Of a stretch of DNA of 5,804 nt, positions 1 to 5,657 are shown one piece after another (positions within the stretch are counted from its first letter, which is position 1; every line of letters starts with the position of its first letter). The position numbers and the translations under genes were made by a program. The stretch is from Desulfocapsa sp. (GTDB taxonomy: Bacteria; Desulfobacterota; Desulfobulbia; Desulfobulbales; Desulfocapsaceae): assembly GCA_029942265.1 (NCBI GenBank), contig JAOZTO010000174.1, forward strand, positions 1-5,804, read 5' to 3'. A model generated the notes under the pieces. The model was not told the DNA's origin and searched no databases. It saw only the letters and a list, made by a program, of their open reading frames with translations.

Positions 1-117
1 ATTTTTCTTCAACAACCATTGACTTTCTCCACAGAAAATGAAACTATTTTAGCAGGGGTTAGCAAGATTGCCAAGGGAAAGGTCAATTTGCGACAGAACC
101 CTTGGCACACCTACTGA
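1..117 (+). CDS. 3' end of an unrecognised protein (partial, cut by window start)
   Basis: An open frame enters the window at base 1 and runs 38 codons to TGA at 115-117. It contains a plausible segment TENETILAGVSKIAKGK and ends in ...RQNPWHTY. I do not recognise the family. The end may be artificial. The other plus frame, open from about 63, continues smoothly as a helical, membrane-like C-terminus (PLAHLLNVLIEYSEKLSGY onward). One extra C in the CCC run at 99-101 would join the two as ...NLRQNPLAHLLN..., so a one-base deletion may have truncated the gene here. With so little sequence the frame choice is not certain. Confidence 0.35.
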   Translation: MFLQQPLTFSTENETILAGVSKIAKGKVNLRQNPWHTY

Positions 118-332
118 ATGTTCTCATAGAATATTCAGAAAAACTTTCAGGGTACATCGAGAAAAATGGCATACGGAATCTTATTCAATTTGTATTTATT
201 ACTCTTACCGGTCTTTTGCTATACTTGATCATACTAGGAGGCTGTCCGAGAATAGACATTTCGTTCAAAATCGAAGAATTTTCTAAAAATAAGCGCAGGC
301 ATATGTGTGATATTCCGAGCATTATTTTTTGA
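99..332 (+). pseudogene. Frameshifted, MITE-interrupted C-terminal remnant with one hydrophobic helix
   Basis: This frame lacks a convincing start of its own; TTG at 102 is the only early candidate and has no clear ribosome site. It reads as the continuation of the partial gene before it. The translated piece has amphipathic helical sequence (LLNVLIEYSEKLSGYIEKNG) and then one hydrophobic helix, IQFVFITLTGLLLYLII, ending just where the palindromic element begins at 234. Everything from there to the TGA at 330-332 is read through the mobile element, so the last ~33 residues would be element-derived. The likely reading is a degraded C-terminal membrane anchor of a lost or decaying gene. An alternative is a living gene whose new C-terminus and stop come from the element. 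Family unknown. Confidence 0.3.
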
Positions 333-380
333 CAATTCTGAAGAGTTTGGGCGAAAGGGCATTCTCGGACAGCCTCCTAG
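234..380. mobile_element. 147-bp palindromic MITE-like element with CTAG ends
   Basis: Bases 234-253 and 361-380 are perfect 20-bp inverted repeats (CTAGGAGGCTGTCCGAG... at the left end). The outermost CTAG is itself a palindrome, so it may be a 4-bp target duplication flanking 16-bp GAGGCTGTCCGAGAAT termini. Symmetry continues inside. With two one-base gaps the arms stay largely complementary to the exact centre: TTTCG at 259-263, AAAAATAA at 285-292 and ATAT at 301-304 all pair, leaving a GTGTG loop at 305-309. By my hand count about 54 of 71 positions pair. No transposase is encoded, so it would need an IS elsewhere in the genome; the termini and 4-bp CTAG resemble IS5-type ends, which is an inference. 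It interrupts the upstream remnant and ends 27 bp before the ABC-F start codon. Confidence 0.7.
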
Positions 381-407
381 AAAAAAACAGAACAGACAAG
401 GACTATT

Positions 408-2021
408 ATGATAACAGCAATCGATGTCGCTCTCTCCTATGGGAAGCGGGTAATTTTTCAGGATGTAAATATAAAATTTACTCCCGGCAACTGTTACGGC
501 CTTATAGGCGCAAATGGTGCAGGAAAAACAACATTCCTGAAAATTCTTGGCGGCGATTTTGAACCGGATCGGGGAACAGTTTCAATTGGAAGTCGAGAAC
601 GTATCGCAGTACTCCGGCAGGATCAGTTTGCGTTTGATGATATAAAAGTGCTTGACACAGTCATTATGGGACATGAACGTTTGTATAAATTACTTGCTGA
701 ACGAGAAGCATTATACGCCAAAGCTGAATTTACCGAAGAGGATGGCATTCGTAGCGGTGATCTTGAGGCGCAAGTCGATGAACTGAACGGCTATGAGGCA
801 GAGTCGGAAGCAGCAGTATTACTCAGTGGACTTGGCATATCTGAAGAGCTTCTTCATAAAAAAATGAAGGAACTTGAAGGTGGAGAAAAGGTACGAGTGT
901 TGCTTGCTCAGGCACTCTTTGGTAATCCGGATATATTGCTTCTCGATGAGCCGACCAATAATCTTGATATTGATTCCATCGCCTGGCTGGAGAACTTTCT
1001 GGACAGGTTCCAAAATACTGTGATCATCGTCTCCCATGATCGGCATTTTCTCAACCAGGTCTGTACTCATGTAGCCGATATTGATTTTGGGAAAATTGCT
1101 ATTTATGTCGGTAATTATGATTTCTGGTATCAGGCCAGTCAACTGGTGTTACAACAGAAGCAGAATGAAAACAAAAAAGCCACAGCCAAGGCCAAAGAAC
1201 TGCAGGATTTTATACGTCGTTTTTCCTCAAATGCCTCCAAGGCAAAGCAGGCGACCTCAAGGAAAAAACTGTTGGATAAATTGACTCTTGAAGAGATGCC
1301 AACGTCTTCACGGAAATATCCTTTTATCTCTTTTAAAGCTGGTAGACCCTGTGGTGATATAATTCTGGAGATCAAAGGATTAAGTAAGAAGGTTGAGGGA
1401 AATGTTCTTTTTAAGGATTTTGATCTCACTGTAAACAAGGGTGATAAAATCGCCTTTGTCGGAAGTAACAGCCTTGCCAAAACAACACTTTTTCAAATTC
1501 TCACAGGAGAACTCAAACCAGACAGTGGGAGTTTTCGCTGGGGTGTAACTATGAGCCAATCCTATTTTTCCAAAGAGAACAGTTCCTTTTTTAATAAAGA
1601 TGTTACTTTGGTTGAATGGCTGGGTGAGTACACACCTGTCACAGAAGGAGAGACCTTTGCCAGAGGATTTTTAGGGAAGATGCTTTTTTCAGGCGAAGAA
1701 GCTCTCAAGAAAACAAGTGTTCTGTCGGGCGGCGAGAAGGTTCGTTGTCTATTGTCAAGAATGATGCTATCCGATGCCAACTGTCTGATTATGGATGAAC
1801 CTACAAACCATCTTGACTTGGAGTCAATAACTGCACTCAATAATGGTCTGATTGCCTTTCCGGAAGTGTTACTGTTCTCCTCCCATGATCATCAGTTTGT
1901 TGATACTATTGCCAATAGAGTTATTGAGTTGTTGCCGGGCGGTGTCATTGATAAAATGCTGCCGTTTCAGGACTATTTGCTTGATGATGGAGTTATTGCG
2001 TTACGGAACACATTATCCTGA
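408..2021 (+). CDS. ybiT: ABC-F family ATPase, YbiT/YkpA subfamily
   Basis: This is a cytoplasmic protein of 537 residues with two ABC ATPase domains and no membrane segment. ABC-F proteins bind the ribosome E site and modulate translation rather than transport. NBD1 has Walker A GANGAGKTT (34-42), signature LEGGE (156-160), Walker B ILLLDE (176-181, catalytic E181) and switch H210. The interdomain linker (about 245-310) is charged and helical, with RRFSSNASKAKQATSR, a YbiT/YkpA hallmark. NBD2 has a degenerate Walker A, GSNSLAKTT (352-360), LSGGE (439-443), Walker B LIMDE (460-464) and H493. I recall the AKTT variant as normal for YkpA-like members. Length matches E. coli YbiT (~530). ATG 408 follows AAGGA at 398-402 with 5-nt spacing. 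Its own promoter is not evident: the palindromic element occupies -174 to -28. The ung gene follows after 12 nt. The substrate ribosome state and any antibiotic role cannot be told from sequence. Confidence 0.95.
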   Translation: MITAIDVALSYGKRVIFQDVNIKFTPGNCYGLIGANGAGKTTFLKILGGDFEPDRGTVSIGSRERIAVLRQDQFAFDDIKVLDTVIMGHERLYKLLAEREALYAKAEFTEEDGIRSGDLEAQVDELNGYEAESEAAVLLSGLGISEELLHKKMKELEGGEKVRVLLAQALFGNPDILLLDEPTNNLDIDSIAWLENFLDRFQNTVIIVSHDRHFLNQVCTHVADIDFGKIAIYVGNYDFWYQASQLVLQQKQNENKKATAKAKELQDFIRRFSSNASKAKQATSRKKLLDKLTLEEMPTSSRKYPFISFKAGRPCGDIILEIKGLSKKVEGNVLFKDFDLTVNKGDKIAFVGSNSLAKTTLFQILTGELKPDSGSFRWGVTMSQSYFSKENSSFFNKDVTLVEWLGEYTPVTEGETFARGFLGKMLFSGEEALKKTSVLSGGEKVRCLLSRMMLSDANCLIMDEPTNHLDLESITALNNGLIAFPEVLLFSSHDHQFVDTIANRVIELLPGGVIDKMLPFQDYLLDDGVIALRNTLS

Positions 2022-2033
2022 AGAGGGAAACTG

Positions 2034-2729
2034 ATGTCAGAAATACTTGATAGGGTACAGCTGGGATCATCCTGGAAAGAGAAGATAGGCAAAGAGTTTG
2101 AGCAGGAGTATATGCAACAGCTCAGGCAGTTTTTGCTCCAGGAAAAACAGGTAGGGAAAGTGATTTATCCGCCAGGAAATGAGATCTTCAGCAGTATGGA
2201 TTTGTTGGCCTGTGAAGATGTTAAAGTTGTGATTATTGGACAAGACCCTTATCATGGCCCTGGGCAGGCACATGGGCTCTGTTTTTCTGTGAAACCCGGT
2301 GTGAAGCCACCACCATCACTGGTCAATATATATAAAGAACTTCAACAGAATATTGGTATTCCAATCAGTAAACACGGTTGTTTGGAAAGTTGGGCCAAGC
2401 AAGGAGTGCTGCTTCTAAACAGTGTTCTCACCGTTGAACATAATAAAGCAGCATCTCACCAGGGAAAGGGCTGGGAACAGTTTACCGATGCAATCATCAG
2501 TATGCTGAACGAGGAACATAAGGGACTGGTCTTTTTACTGTGGGGCAGTTATGCTCAAAAGAAAGGGGCTGTTATTGATGATGAACGCCATCTGGTACTG
2601 AAATCTGTCCATCCATCCCCCTTGTCTGCCCATCGTGGGTTTTTTGGTAATGCTCATTTTTCAAAAGCAAATGAATATTTGGTAAAACAGGGGAAGACAG
2701 TGATTGACTGGTCGTTGCCGGAGTTGTAA
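2034..2729 (+). CDS. ung: Uracil-DNA glycosylase, family 1
   Basis: The enzyme removes uracil from DNA, whether from cytosine deamination or dUMP misincorporation, leaving an abasic site and starting base-excision repair. All family-1 landmarks are visible. The water-activating loop GQDPYH is at 69-74 (catalytic D71), followed by [12 protein letters not shown]. The proline-rich loop [12 protein letters not shown] is at 91-102. [10 protein letters not shown] is at 126-135 with N129 for uracil recognition. The minor-groove intercalation loop [13 protein letters not shown] is at 193-205 with catalytic H193. The length of 231 residues is typical. ATG 2034 has the purine-rich site AGAGGGAA at 2022-2029. 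It lies 12 nt after the ABC-F stop, so the two are probably co-transcribed. The gene converges on the diguanylate cyclase gene 26 bp away with no obvious terminator between. Nothing appears missing. Confidence 0.98.
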   Translation: MSEILDRVQLGSSWKEKIGKEFEQEYMQQLRQFLLQEKQVGKVIYPPGNEIFSSMDLLACEDVKVVIIGQDPYHGPGQAHGLCFSVKPGVKPPPSLVNIYKELQQNIGIPISKHGCLESWAKQGVLLLNSVLTVEHNKAASHQGKGWEQFTDAIISMLNEEHKGLVFLLWGSYAQKKGAVIDDERHLVLKSVHPSPLSAHRGFFGNAHFSKANEYLVKQGKTVIDWSLPEL

Positions 2730-2755
2730 ATAAGCTGTGTGGTTTTAACAAGCCC

Positions 2756-3652
2756 TTAGGATGCTTTAGTGTTCTCTAGGCAAACCCGGTTTCTTCCAGA
2801 TTCTTTTGCCTGATACATTGCCAAATCGCCTCGTTGAAGTAAACTTTCAAGGGTGTCGTCCTTTTTGTATTCGCAGACACCTATACTTGTTGTTATAGAA
2901 AATGAGAGATCTTTATGGGAGATTACAGTTTTTTCCAGTGTCGCTCGAATTCTTTCAGCTACACCGAAGGCGTCCTGTAGAGTTGTCTCTGGTAAAGCAA
3001 GAGCAAATTCCTCCCCACCGATTCGACCAAAAATATCACAGCTACGCAAGTTGGAATTTCGGAAAACTCCAGCAAAGGTTTGTAATGCTTTGTCACCTGC
3101 TGAATGGCCGTATGTGTCGTTTACCTGTTTGAAGTGATCAAGATCGAACATTATAAAACTGAGTGGCATATCGTATCGTTTTGCACGTTCAACTTCATTT
3201 CCCAGAGTCTCCATAAAATGTCTACGATTGGAGATTCCTGTTAATTGATCTGTGTAAGCTATTTGGCTGAGTTGTTGTCTTGTTTCGTCAAGTTGCATGA
3301 CCATGCTGTTGAAAGATTCTGAAAAATCCCCCATAAAATCAATACGCTGTGAAAAGTCGCCCGAAGCTATCCGCTTTGTCTGCCAGGTTAAATGGTAGAG
3401 GGATGATTGCAGATGCTTCATTGTCCCTGCCATATATCCTTTTTGAGTTATGGGATATTCTACATTTCCATCAGCAAAGGCAGTCAAAGATTTTCGTATT
3501 TCAGACAGCATGGCATGGAGATGAACATATTCTTCGAATTGTAGCAATTCTTCGGGTAGCTCAGGAGATATTTTGCGAGCAGAAACAAGATCTAGTAGAC
3601 TTTTTATTGCAGTGTCAAAGATGTCTTTGTTTTCTTCAGGTCTGGTAGCCAT
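2756..3652 (-). CDS. Soluble HAMP-GGDEF diguanylate cyclase
   Basis: The protein has 298 residues and is predicted to make the second messenger c-di-GMP from two GTP. The N-terminal ~90 residues are helical and unassigned. Residues about 90-128 (TKRIASGDFSQRIDFMGDFSES onward) look like a HAMP signal-relay module leading into a coiled coil. The GGDEF domain starts at YTDQLTGISNRR (133-144), with metal-binding FDLDHFKQVNDTYGH at 169-183 (D170) and the active site GGEEF at 212-216. An inhibitory I-site RSCD (203-206) sits five residues before it, so product feedback inhibition is expected. There is no signal peptide or TM segment, unusual for a HAMP protein. The ATG at 3652-3650 is 5 nt after the V4R stop and has no good Shine-Dalgarno. 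That suggests translational coupling to the V4R gene, which likely supplies the input signal. Confidence 0.94.
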   Translation of the reverse strand: MATRPEENKDIFDTAIKSLLDLVSARKISPELPEELLQFEEYVHLHAMLSEIRKSLTAFADGNVEYPITQKGYMAGTMKHLQSSLYHLTWQTKRIASGDFSQRIDFMGDFSESFNSMVMQLDETRQQLSQIAYTDQLTGISNRRHFMETLGNEVERAKRYDMPLSFIMFDLDHFKQVNDTYGHSAGDKALQTFAGVFRNSNLRSCDIFGRIGGEEFALALPETTLQDAFGVAERIRATLEKTVISHKDLSFSITTSIGVCEYKKDDTLESLLQRGDLAMYQAKESGRNRVCLENTKAS

Positions 3653-3657
3653 GTGGT

Positions 3658-4179
3658 TTATTTTTGTGCGGTAGCGCTAAATCTACAGGTGCGGTCTCCG
3701 GTGCACCAGCAATCTATTTCTTTGACAATAAATGGTATTCCGGCAAAACACTCTAGGAGTGCCGCAATAAAGCCCTCGTCGTAACTACAGATTTCGTAAT
3801 CAAGCTCTGGTAAGCCAGAACAATCGAGATCTTCGGATACTGTGAGAATGAGTTCTCCTTTTTCCATGTCGGCTTTTTCAACGCGAAGTATGCCAATTCC
3901 CAACTCTTTTAATGTGTCCTGCAACTGTTTAACAAAGTCGTTGATGTCTGTCTGCGGAGTAAGCATATTGGTGTAAAACTCTTTACCCGCAAGCAATCCG
4001 GCTTCGTAAAAGATTGTGTCCGTTTCTTTTGTACCGACATGCTGTTCAATAATATCTCGAAACGTAAATTGCATCAGACGATATACTTCGACTCGTGTTG
4101 TATTACCCAGATTTGGCCGACCGGCTTCAATATCTCCAAGGTGATCCCATGAAAATTTATATTTTCGATCCATTGTCAT
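3658..4179 (-). CDS. V4R-domain sensor protein
   Basis: A soluble protein of 173 residues whose C-terminal half is a V4R (4-vinyl reductase) domain, the ligand-binding fold also found in XylR/DmpR-type activators and BchJ. The diagnostic part is ICSYDEGFIAALLECFAG (130-147) followed by KEIDCWCTGDRTCRF (153-167). C157, C159 and C165 form the usual Cys cluster, joined by C120, C131 and C144 as possible metal ligands. The N-terminal part (KYKFSWDHLGDIEAGRPNLG, then VEVYRLMQFTFRDII) is the conserved lead-in I associate with V4R proteins fused to or next to GGDEF domains. ATG 4179-4177 has AGGAG (complement of 4191-4195) 11 nt upstream; a second ATG two codons in (4173) is spaced worse. It is first in a two-gene minus-strand operon with the diguanylate cyclase and probably controls it. 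The ligand is unknown: small hydrophobic or aromatic compounds or metals are family precedents. Confidence 0.9.
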   Translation of the reverse strand: MTMDRKYKFSWDHLGDIEAGRPNLGNTTRVEVYRLMQFTFRDIIEQHVGTKETDTIFYEAGLLAGKEFYTNMLTPQTDINDFVKQLQDTLKELGIGILRVEKADMEKGELILTVSEDLDCSGLPELDYEICSYDEGFIAALLECFAGIPFIVKEIDCWCTGDRTCRFSATAQK

Positions 4180-4235
4180 TGCTAGTGTGTCTCCTGCTTG
4201 CGTGCTTTGAAATTTATGGTAAAATATGAAAATTA

Positions 4236-4264
4236 ATACTAAAAAAAACGAAATGAAATTGCAA
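4236..4264 (-). promoter_or_regulatory. Candidate sigma70-type promoter for the V4R-GGDEF operon
   Basis: Reading the minus strand, TTGCAA (4264-4259) is followed after 17 nt by TAGTAT (4241-4236). Each hexamer matches consensus at 4 of 6 positions. The -10 box lies about 57 nt before the V4R start codon. The region is so AT-rich that chance matches are likely, so this is only a candidate. The -35 box overlaps the left copy of the 16-bp direct repeat, which would let a factor bound there affect this direction too. Confidence 0.28.
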
Positions 4265-4312
4265 TATAATAATTATTTTGCTATGGTTGTTTGAGGTGCA
4301 ATATAATAATTA
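4260..4312. repeat. Two 16-bp direct repeats, TGCAATATAATAATTA, 37 bp apart
   Basis: Identical copies of TGCAATATAATAATTA occupy 4260-4275 and 4297-4312, with start-to-start spacing of 37 bp (about 3.5 helical turns). Each contains a perfect plus-strand TATAAT (4265-4270 and 4302-4307). The sequence between them (ATTTTGCTATGG...GAGG) is not repeated. They sit between the divergent start codons of the V4R operon and the membrane-protein operon. Possible roles are tandem -10 elements, binding sites for a shared regulator, or the trace of a small duplication. Confidence 0.6.
4278..4307 (+). promoter_or_regulatory. Candidate promoter for the leader and membrane-protein/binding-protein operon
   Basis: On the plus strand TTGCTA (4278-4283, 4 of 6 matches) precedes a perfect TATAAT (4302-4307) by 18 nt. 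Transcription would begin near 4313-4315. It would meet the intrinsic terminator at 4343-4370 after roughly 55 nt and reach the next gene only by read-through. No room remains for a full promoter between the terminator and the ATG at 4398, which supports initiation upstream. The other TATAAT at 4265-4270 has no recognisable -35 but could serve as a second start. Confidence 0.38.
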
Positions 4313-4370
4313 GAAAATCCTTTCCATAAACATTCATCTTACAACACCTCGTAATTATGAGGTGTTTTTT
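4293..4370 (+). promoter_or_regulatory. Candidate transcription attenuator (antiterminator/terminator pair)
   Basis: GAGGTG at 4293-4298 duplicates the 3' arm of the terminator stem (GAGGTG at 4359-4364). Either copy can pair with CACCTC at 4345-4350, so the segments form the 1:2 versus 2:3 alternation typical of attenuators. The upstream pairing is 6 bp plus a U-G wobble and would free the 3' arm and U tract. It requires a transcript starting upstream of 4293, for example from the TATAAT at 4265-4270; starting near 4314 the antiterminator arm would be missing. No leader peptide with a codon run and no known riboswitch class is recognised, so the trigger is unknown. Confidence 0.3.
4343..4370 (+). 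terminator. Rho-independent terminator ahead of the membrane-protein gene
   Basis: AACACCTC (4343-4350) pairs perfectly with GAGGTGTT (4359-4366). The stem extends inward by a G-T wobble and a T-A pair to an AATT loop (4353-4356). A run of six T (4365-4370) follows on the plus strand. Read on the minus strand the stem has no T tract, so it acts on plus-strand transcripts. No plus-strand gene ends upstream: the nearest is ung at 2729, with the whole minus-strand operon between. It is therefore either an attenuator in the leader of the next operon or the end of a short untranslated RNA. Confidence 0.75.
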
Positions 4371-4414
4371 ACTTGTAAATTCGTAAAAAGTAAATCCATG
4401 ATCGTATCAGCTAT

Positions 4415-4421
4415 AAAAAAG
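4415..4421 (+). other. A_AAA_AAG slippery heptamer joining ATG 4398 to the downstream ORF
   Basis: From ATG 4398 the frame reads MIVSAIKKRD and stops at TGA 4428-4430. Its codons pass through AT-A AAA AAG in exactly the phase of the dnaX-type -1 slippery heptamer. A -1 shift there enters the long frame at GCG 4421 and gives MIVSAIKKAGLIFSVIITT..., a normal membrane-protein start with lysines before the first TM helix. Seven A instead of six would give the same protein without any shift. I see no strong upstream Shine-Dalgarno-like stimulator or downstream hairpin, so a homopolymer indel or transcriptional slippage is at least as likely as programmed frameshifting. Confidence 0.4.
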
Positions 4422-4426
4422 CGGGA

Positions 4427-4855
4427 TTGATTTTCTCAGTTATTATCACAACTTTTATCATTGTTGTATTGTCAATACTTCTTGGAGTATCAATCGTTTA
4501 TTATTTCCATGGTTTTATTGATCCCTTAACAATTGGAATCGCTATCCTGATCCCTGCGCTTGTTGTACCCCTACCACTGAAAATACTTTTTCACTCTTTT
4601 GTTCAATTGGATGAAGTTAAAAAAGAGCTCCAGGTGAAAAACAGCGCACTTGAAAAAAGTCTTTCAGAGGTTAAAAGCCTCAGTGGGCTGCTTCCCATAT
4701 GTTCAAATTGTAAAAAGATACGTGATGGTAATGATACTTGGAGTGAGGTTGAGATGTATGTTAAAAGCCATTCAGAGGCTGATTTTAGTCATAGTGTCTG
4801 CCCAGAGTGCGTGACTGCGTTGTATCCAGATTTTGTTCAAAATACTGCAAAATGA
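4427..4855 (+). CDS. Two-TM membrane protein with cytoplasmic CxxC/CxxC domain
   Basis: From TTG 4427 the protein is 142 residues. Residues 2-27 and about 35-55 are hydrophobic helices. A charged coiled coil (about 60-85, VQLDEVKKELQVKNSALEKS) follows, then a C-terminal domain LSGLLPICSNCKKIRD...W...FSHSVCPECVTALYP. C92/C95 and C125/C128 form two CxxC pairs 29 residues apart, a likely zinc site. I recall this tail at the C-terminus of many histidine kinases, response regulators and PAS proteins of Desulfobacterota; its function is unknown. Here it sits on a bare membrane anchor with no kinase. The start is doubtful. TTG 4427 has no properly spaced ribosome site and cuts off the basic N-terminus. 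The true start may be ATG 4398, reached through the A-rich slippery site (152 residues). The secreted binding protein follows after 40 bp, so the two may act together as a sensor. Confidence 0.82.
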   Translation: MIFSVIITTFIIVVLSILLGVSIVYYFHGFIDPLTIGIAILIPALVVPLPLKILFHSFVQLDEVKKELQVKNSALEKSLSEVKSLSGLLPICSNCKKIRDGNDTWSEVEMYVKSHSEADFSHSVCPECVTALYPDFVQNTAK

Positions 4856-4895
4856 TTCCCAAAAGATATTTAATGTCAAATAGTGAGTAAATACA

Positions 4896-5657
4896 ATGAA
4901 TCATTTAATAAAGATAATACTGTTTGCGAGTGTGTTTGTTTGTATTTCGCAAAACGCATTTGCTGAAGAAAAATCGCAACGAATAACAATGATGACAGAG
5001 AATGCTCCCCCTAATGCAATGATAACAGAGCAGGGATTGCAGGGACTAGCAGTTGATATTCTGGACGCTATGTTACAATTGATGGACACTGAAGAAGGCA
5101 GGGAAGATATTGTCGTAAGTAACTGGTCAAGAGCCTATTCCATGGCCAAGAATAAAAAAAACCATATGGTTTTTTCCACTCTCAGGACACCGGAAAGGGA
5201 ACCTTTCTTTAAATGGGTGGGGCCGATTTCAACACTAACAGTCGGCATTATTGCCCCGAAAAGCAAGAATATTGTAATTGAGCAATTGTCTGATTTTGGC
5301 CAGTACCGGGTTGGTGCGGTTTTGAAGGATATTGGTGGACGAATGCTTGTGGAATTAGGCGTTAAAGAAGAACGGTTGCAATATGTAAGTGGTAAAAATG
5401 CCACAGACTTATCTTTTAAGAAGTTGAATAACGACAGGATTGATCTGTTTGCTTATCCGGTAGAACCGGCAATGTATGCAGCCAAGGTAAAGGGGCATGA
5501 TGTGAGTAAATTTGAAGTTGTTTATGTTTTGAATGAGGGCGATACGTATTATGCCTTCAACAAAAACACTGATGATGATATAATTACACAATGGCAAGTT
5601 GCGCTGGATACTCTTAAAGAAAATGGGGCTTATAATAAGATTATTGAAAAGTACTGA
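4896..5657 (+). CDS. Periplasmic solute-binding protein, SBP_bac_3-like
   Basis: The protein has 253 residues with a clear Sec signal peptide: lysine at 6, hydrophobic core IILFASVFVCI, and cleavage after AFA at 21-23. C16 is not in a lipobox, so a soluble periplasmic form is expected. The mature part follows the type-2 amino-acid-binding fold (SBP_bac_3): a first strand ITMMTENAPPN (30-40), GLQGLAVDILDAML (47-60), and FSTLRTPEREPFFKWVGP (93-110), typical of this group. The second-lobe entry is YRVGAVLKDIGGRM (137-150), and the ending is WQVALDTLKENGAYNKIIEKY. ATG 4896 has a weak GTGAG site at 4883-4887. Tandem TGA stops close it (5655-5660). No transporter permease or ATPase gene is adjacent, so it may serve a sensory role with the upstream membrane protein, or an ABC system elsewhere. 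The ligand cannot be inferred reliably; the usual amino-acid-carboxylate arginine motif is not obvious to me. Confidence 0.92.
   Translation: MNHLIKIILFASVFVCISQNAFAEEKSQRITMMTENAPPNAMITEQGLQGLAVDILDAMLQLMDTEEGREDIVVSNWSRAYSMAKNKKNHMVFSTLRTPEREPFFKWVGPISTLTVGIIAPKSKNIVIEQLSDFGQYRVGAVLKDIGGRMLVELGVKEERLQYVSGKNATDLSFKKLNNDRIDLFAYPVEPAMYAAKVKGHDVSKFEVVYVLNEGDTYYAFNKNTDDDIITQWQVALDTLKENGAYNKIIEKY

Noticed and set aside
225..253. TTGATC-17-GAGAAT as a promoter spanning the element's left junction
   Set aside because: Weak hexamers, and any transcript would begin inside a long palindrome; not separable from chance.
68..286. 72-codon plus-strand frame overlapping the upstream remnant
   Set aside because: Composition is not protein-like, it overlaps better frames and runs into the palindromic element; a shadow.
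329..334. Perfect TTGACA inside the palindromic element as a -35 box for the ABC-F gene
   Set aside because: No acceptable -10 hexamer lies 16-18 nt downstream (around 351-358 the sequence is GCGAAAGG), so no promoter is claimed.
1139..1480. Long minus-strand open frames inside the ABC-F gene (also 819-1142 and 1562-1840)
   Set aside because: They lie opposite a strongly conserved coding sequence, with no ribosome sites or recognisable protein features.
2730..2755. Bidirectional terminator between the converging ung and cyclase genes
   Set aside because: No stable stem or T tract is visible in the 26-bp gap; termination may lie inside the opposing coding regions.
2853..3648. Plus-strand open frames opposite the diguanylate cyclase
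   Set aside because: Antisense shadows of a clear HAMP-GGDEF coding sequence.
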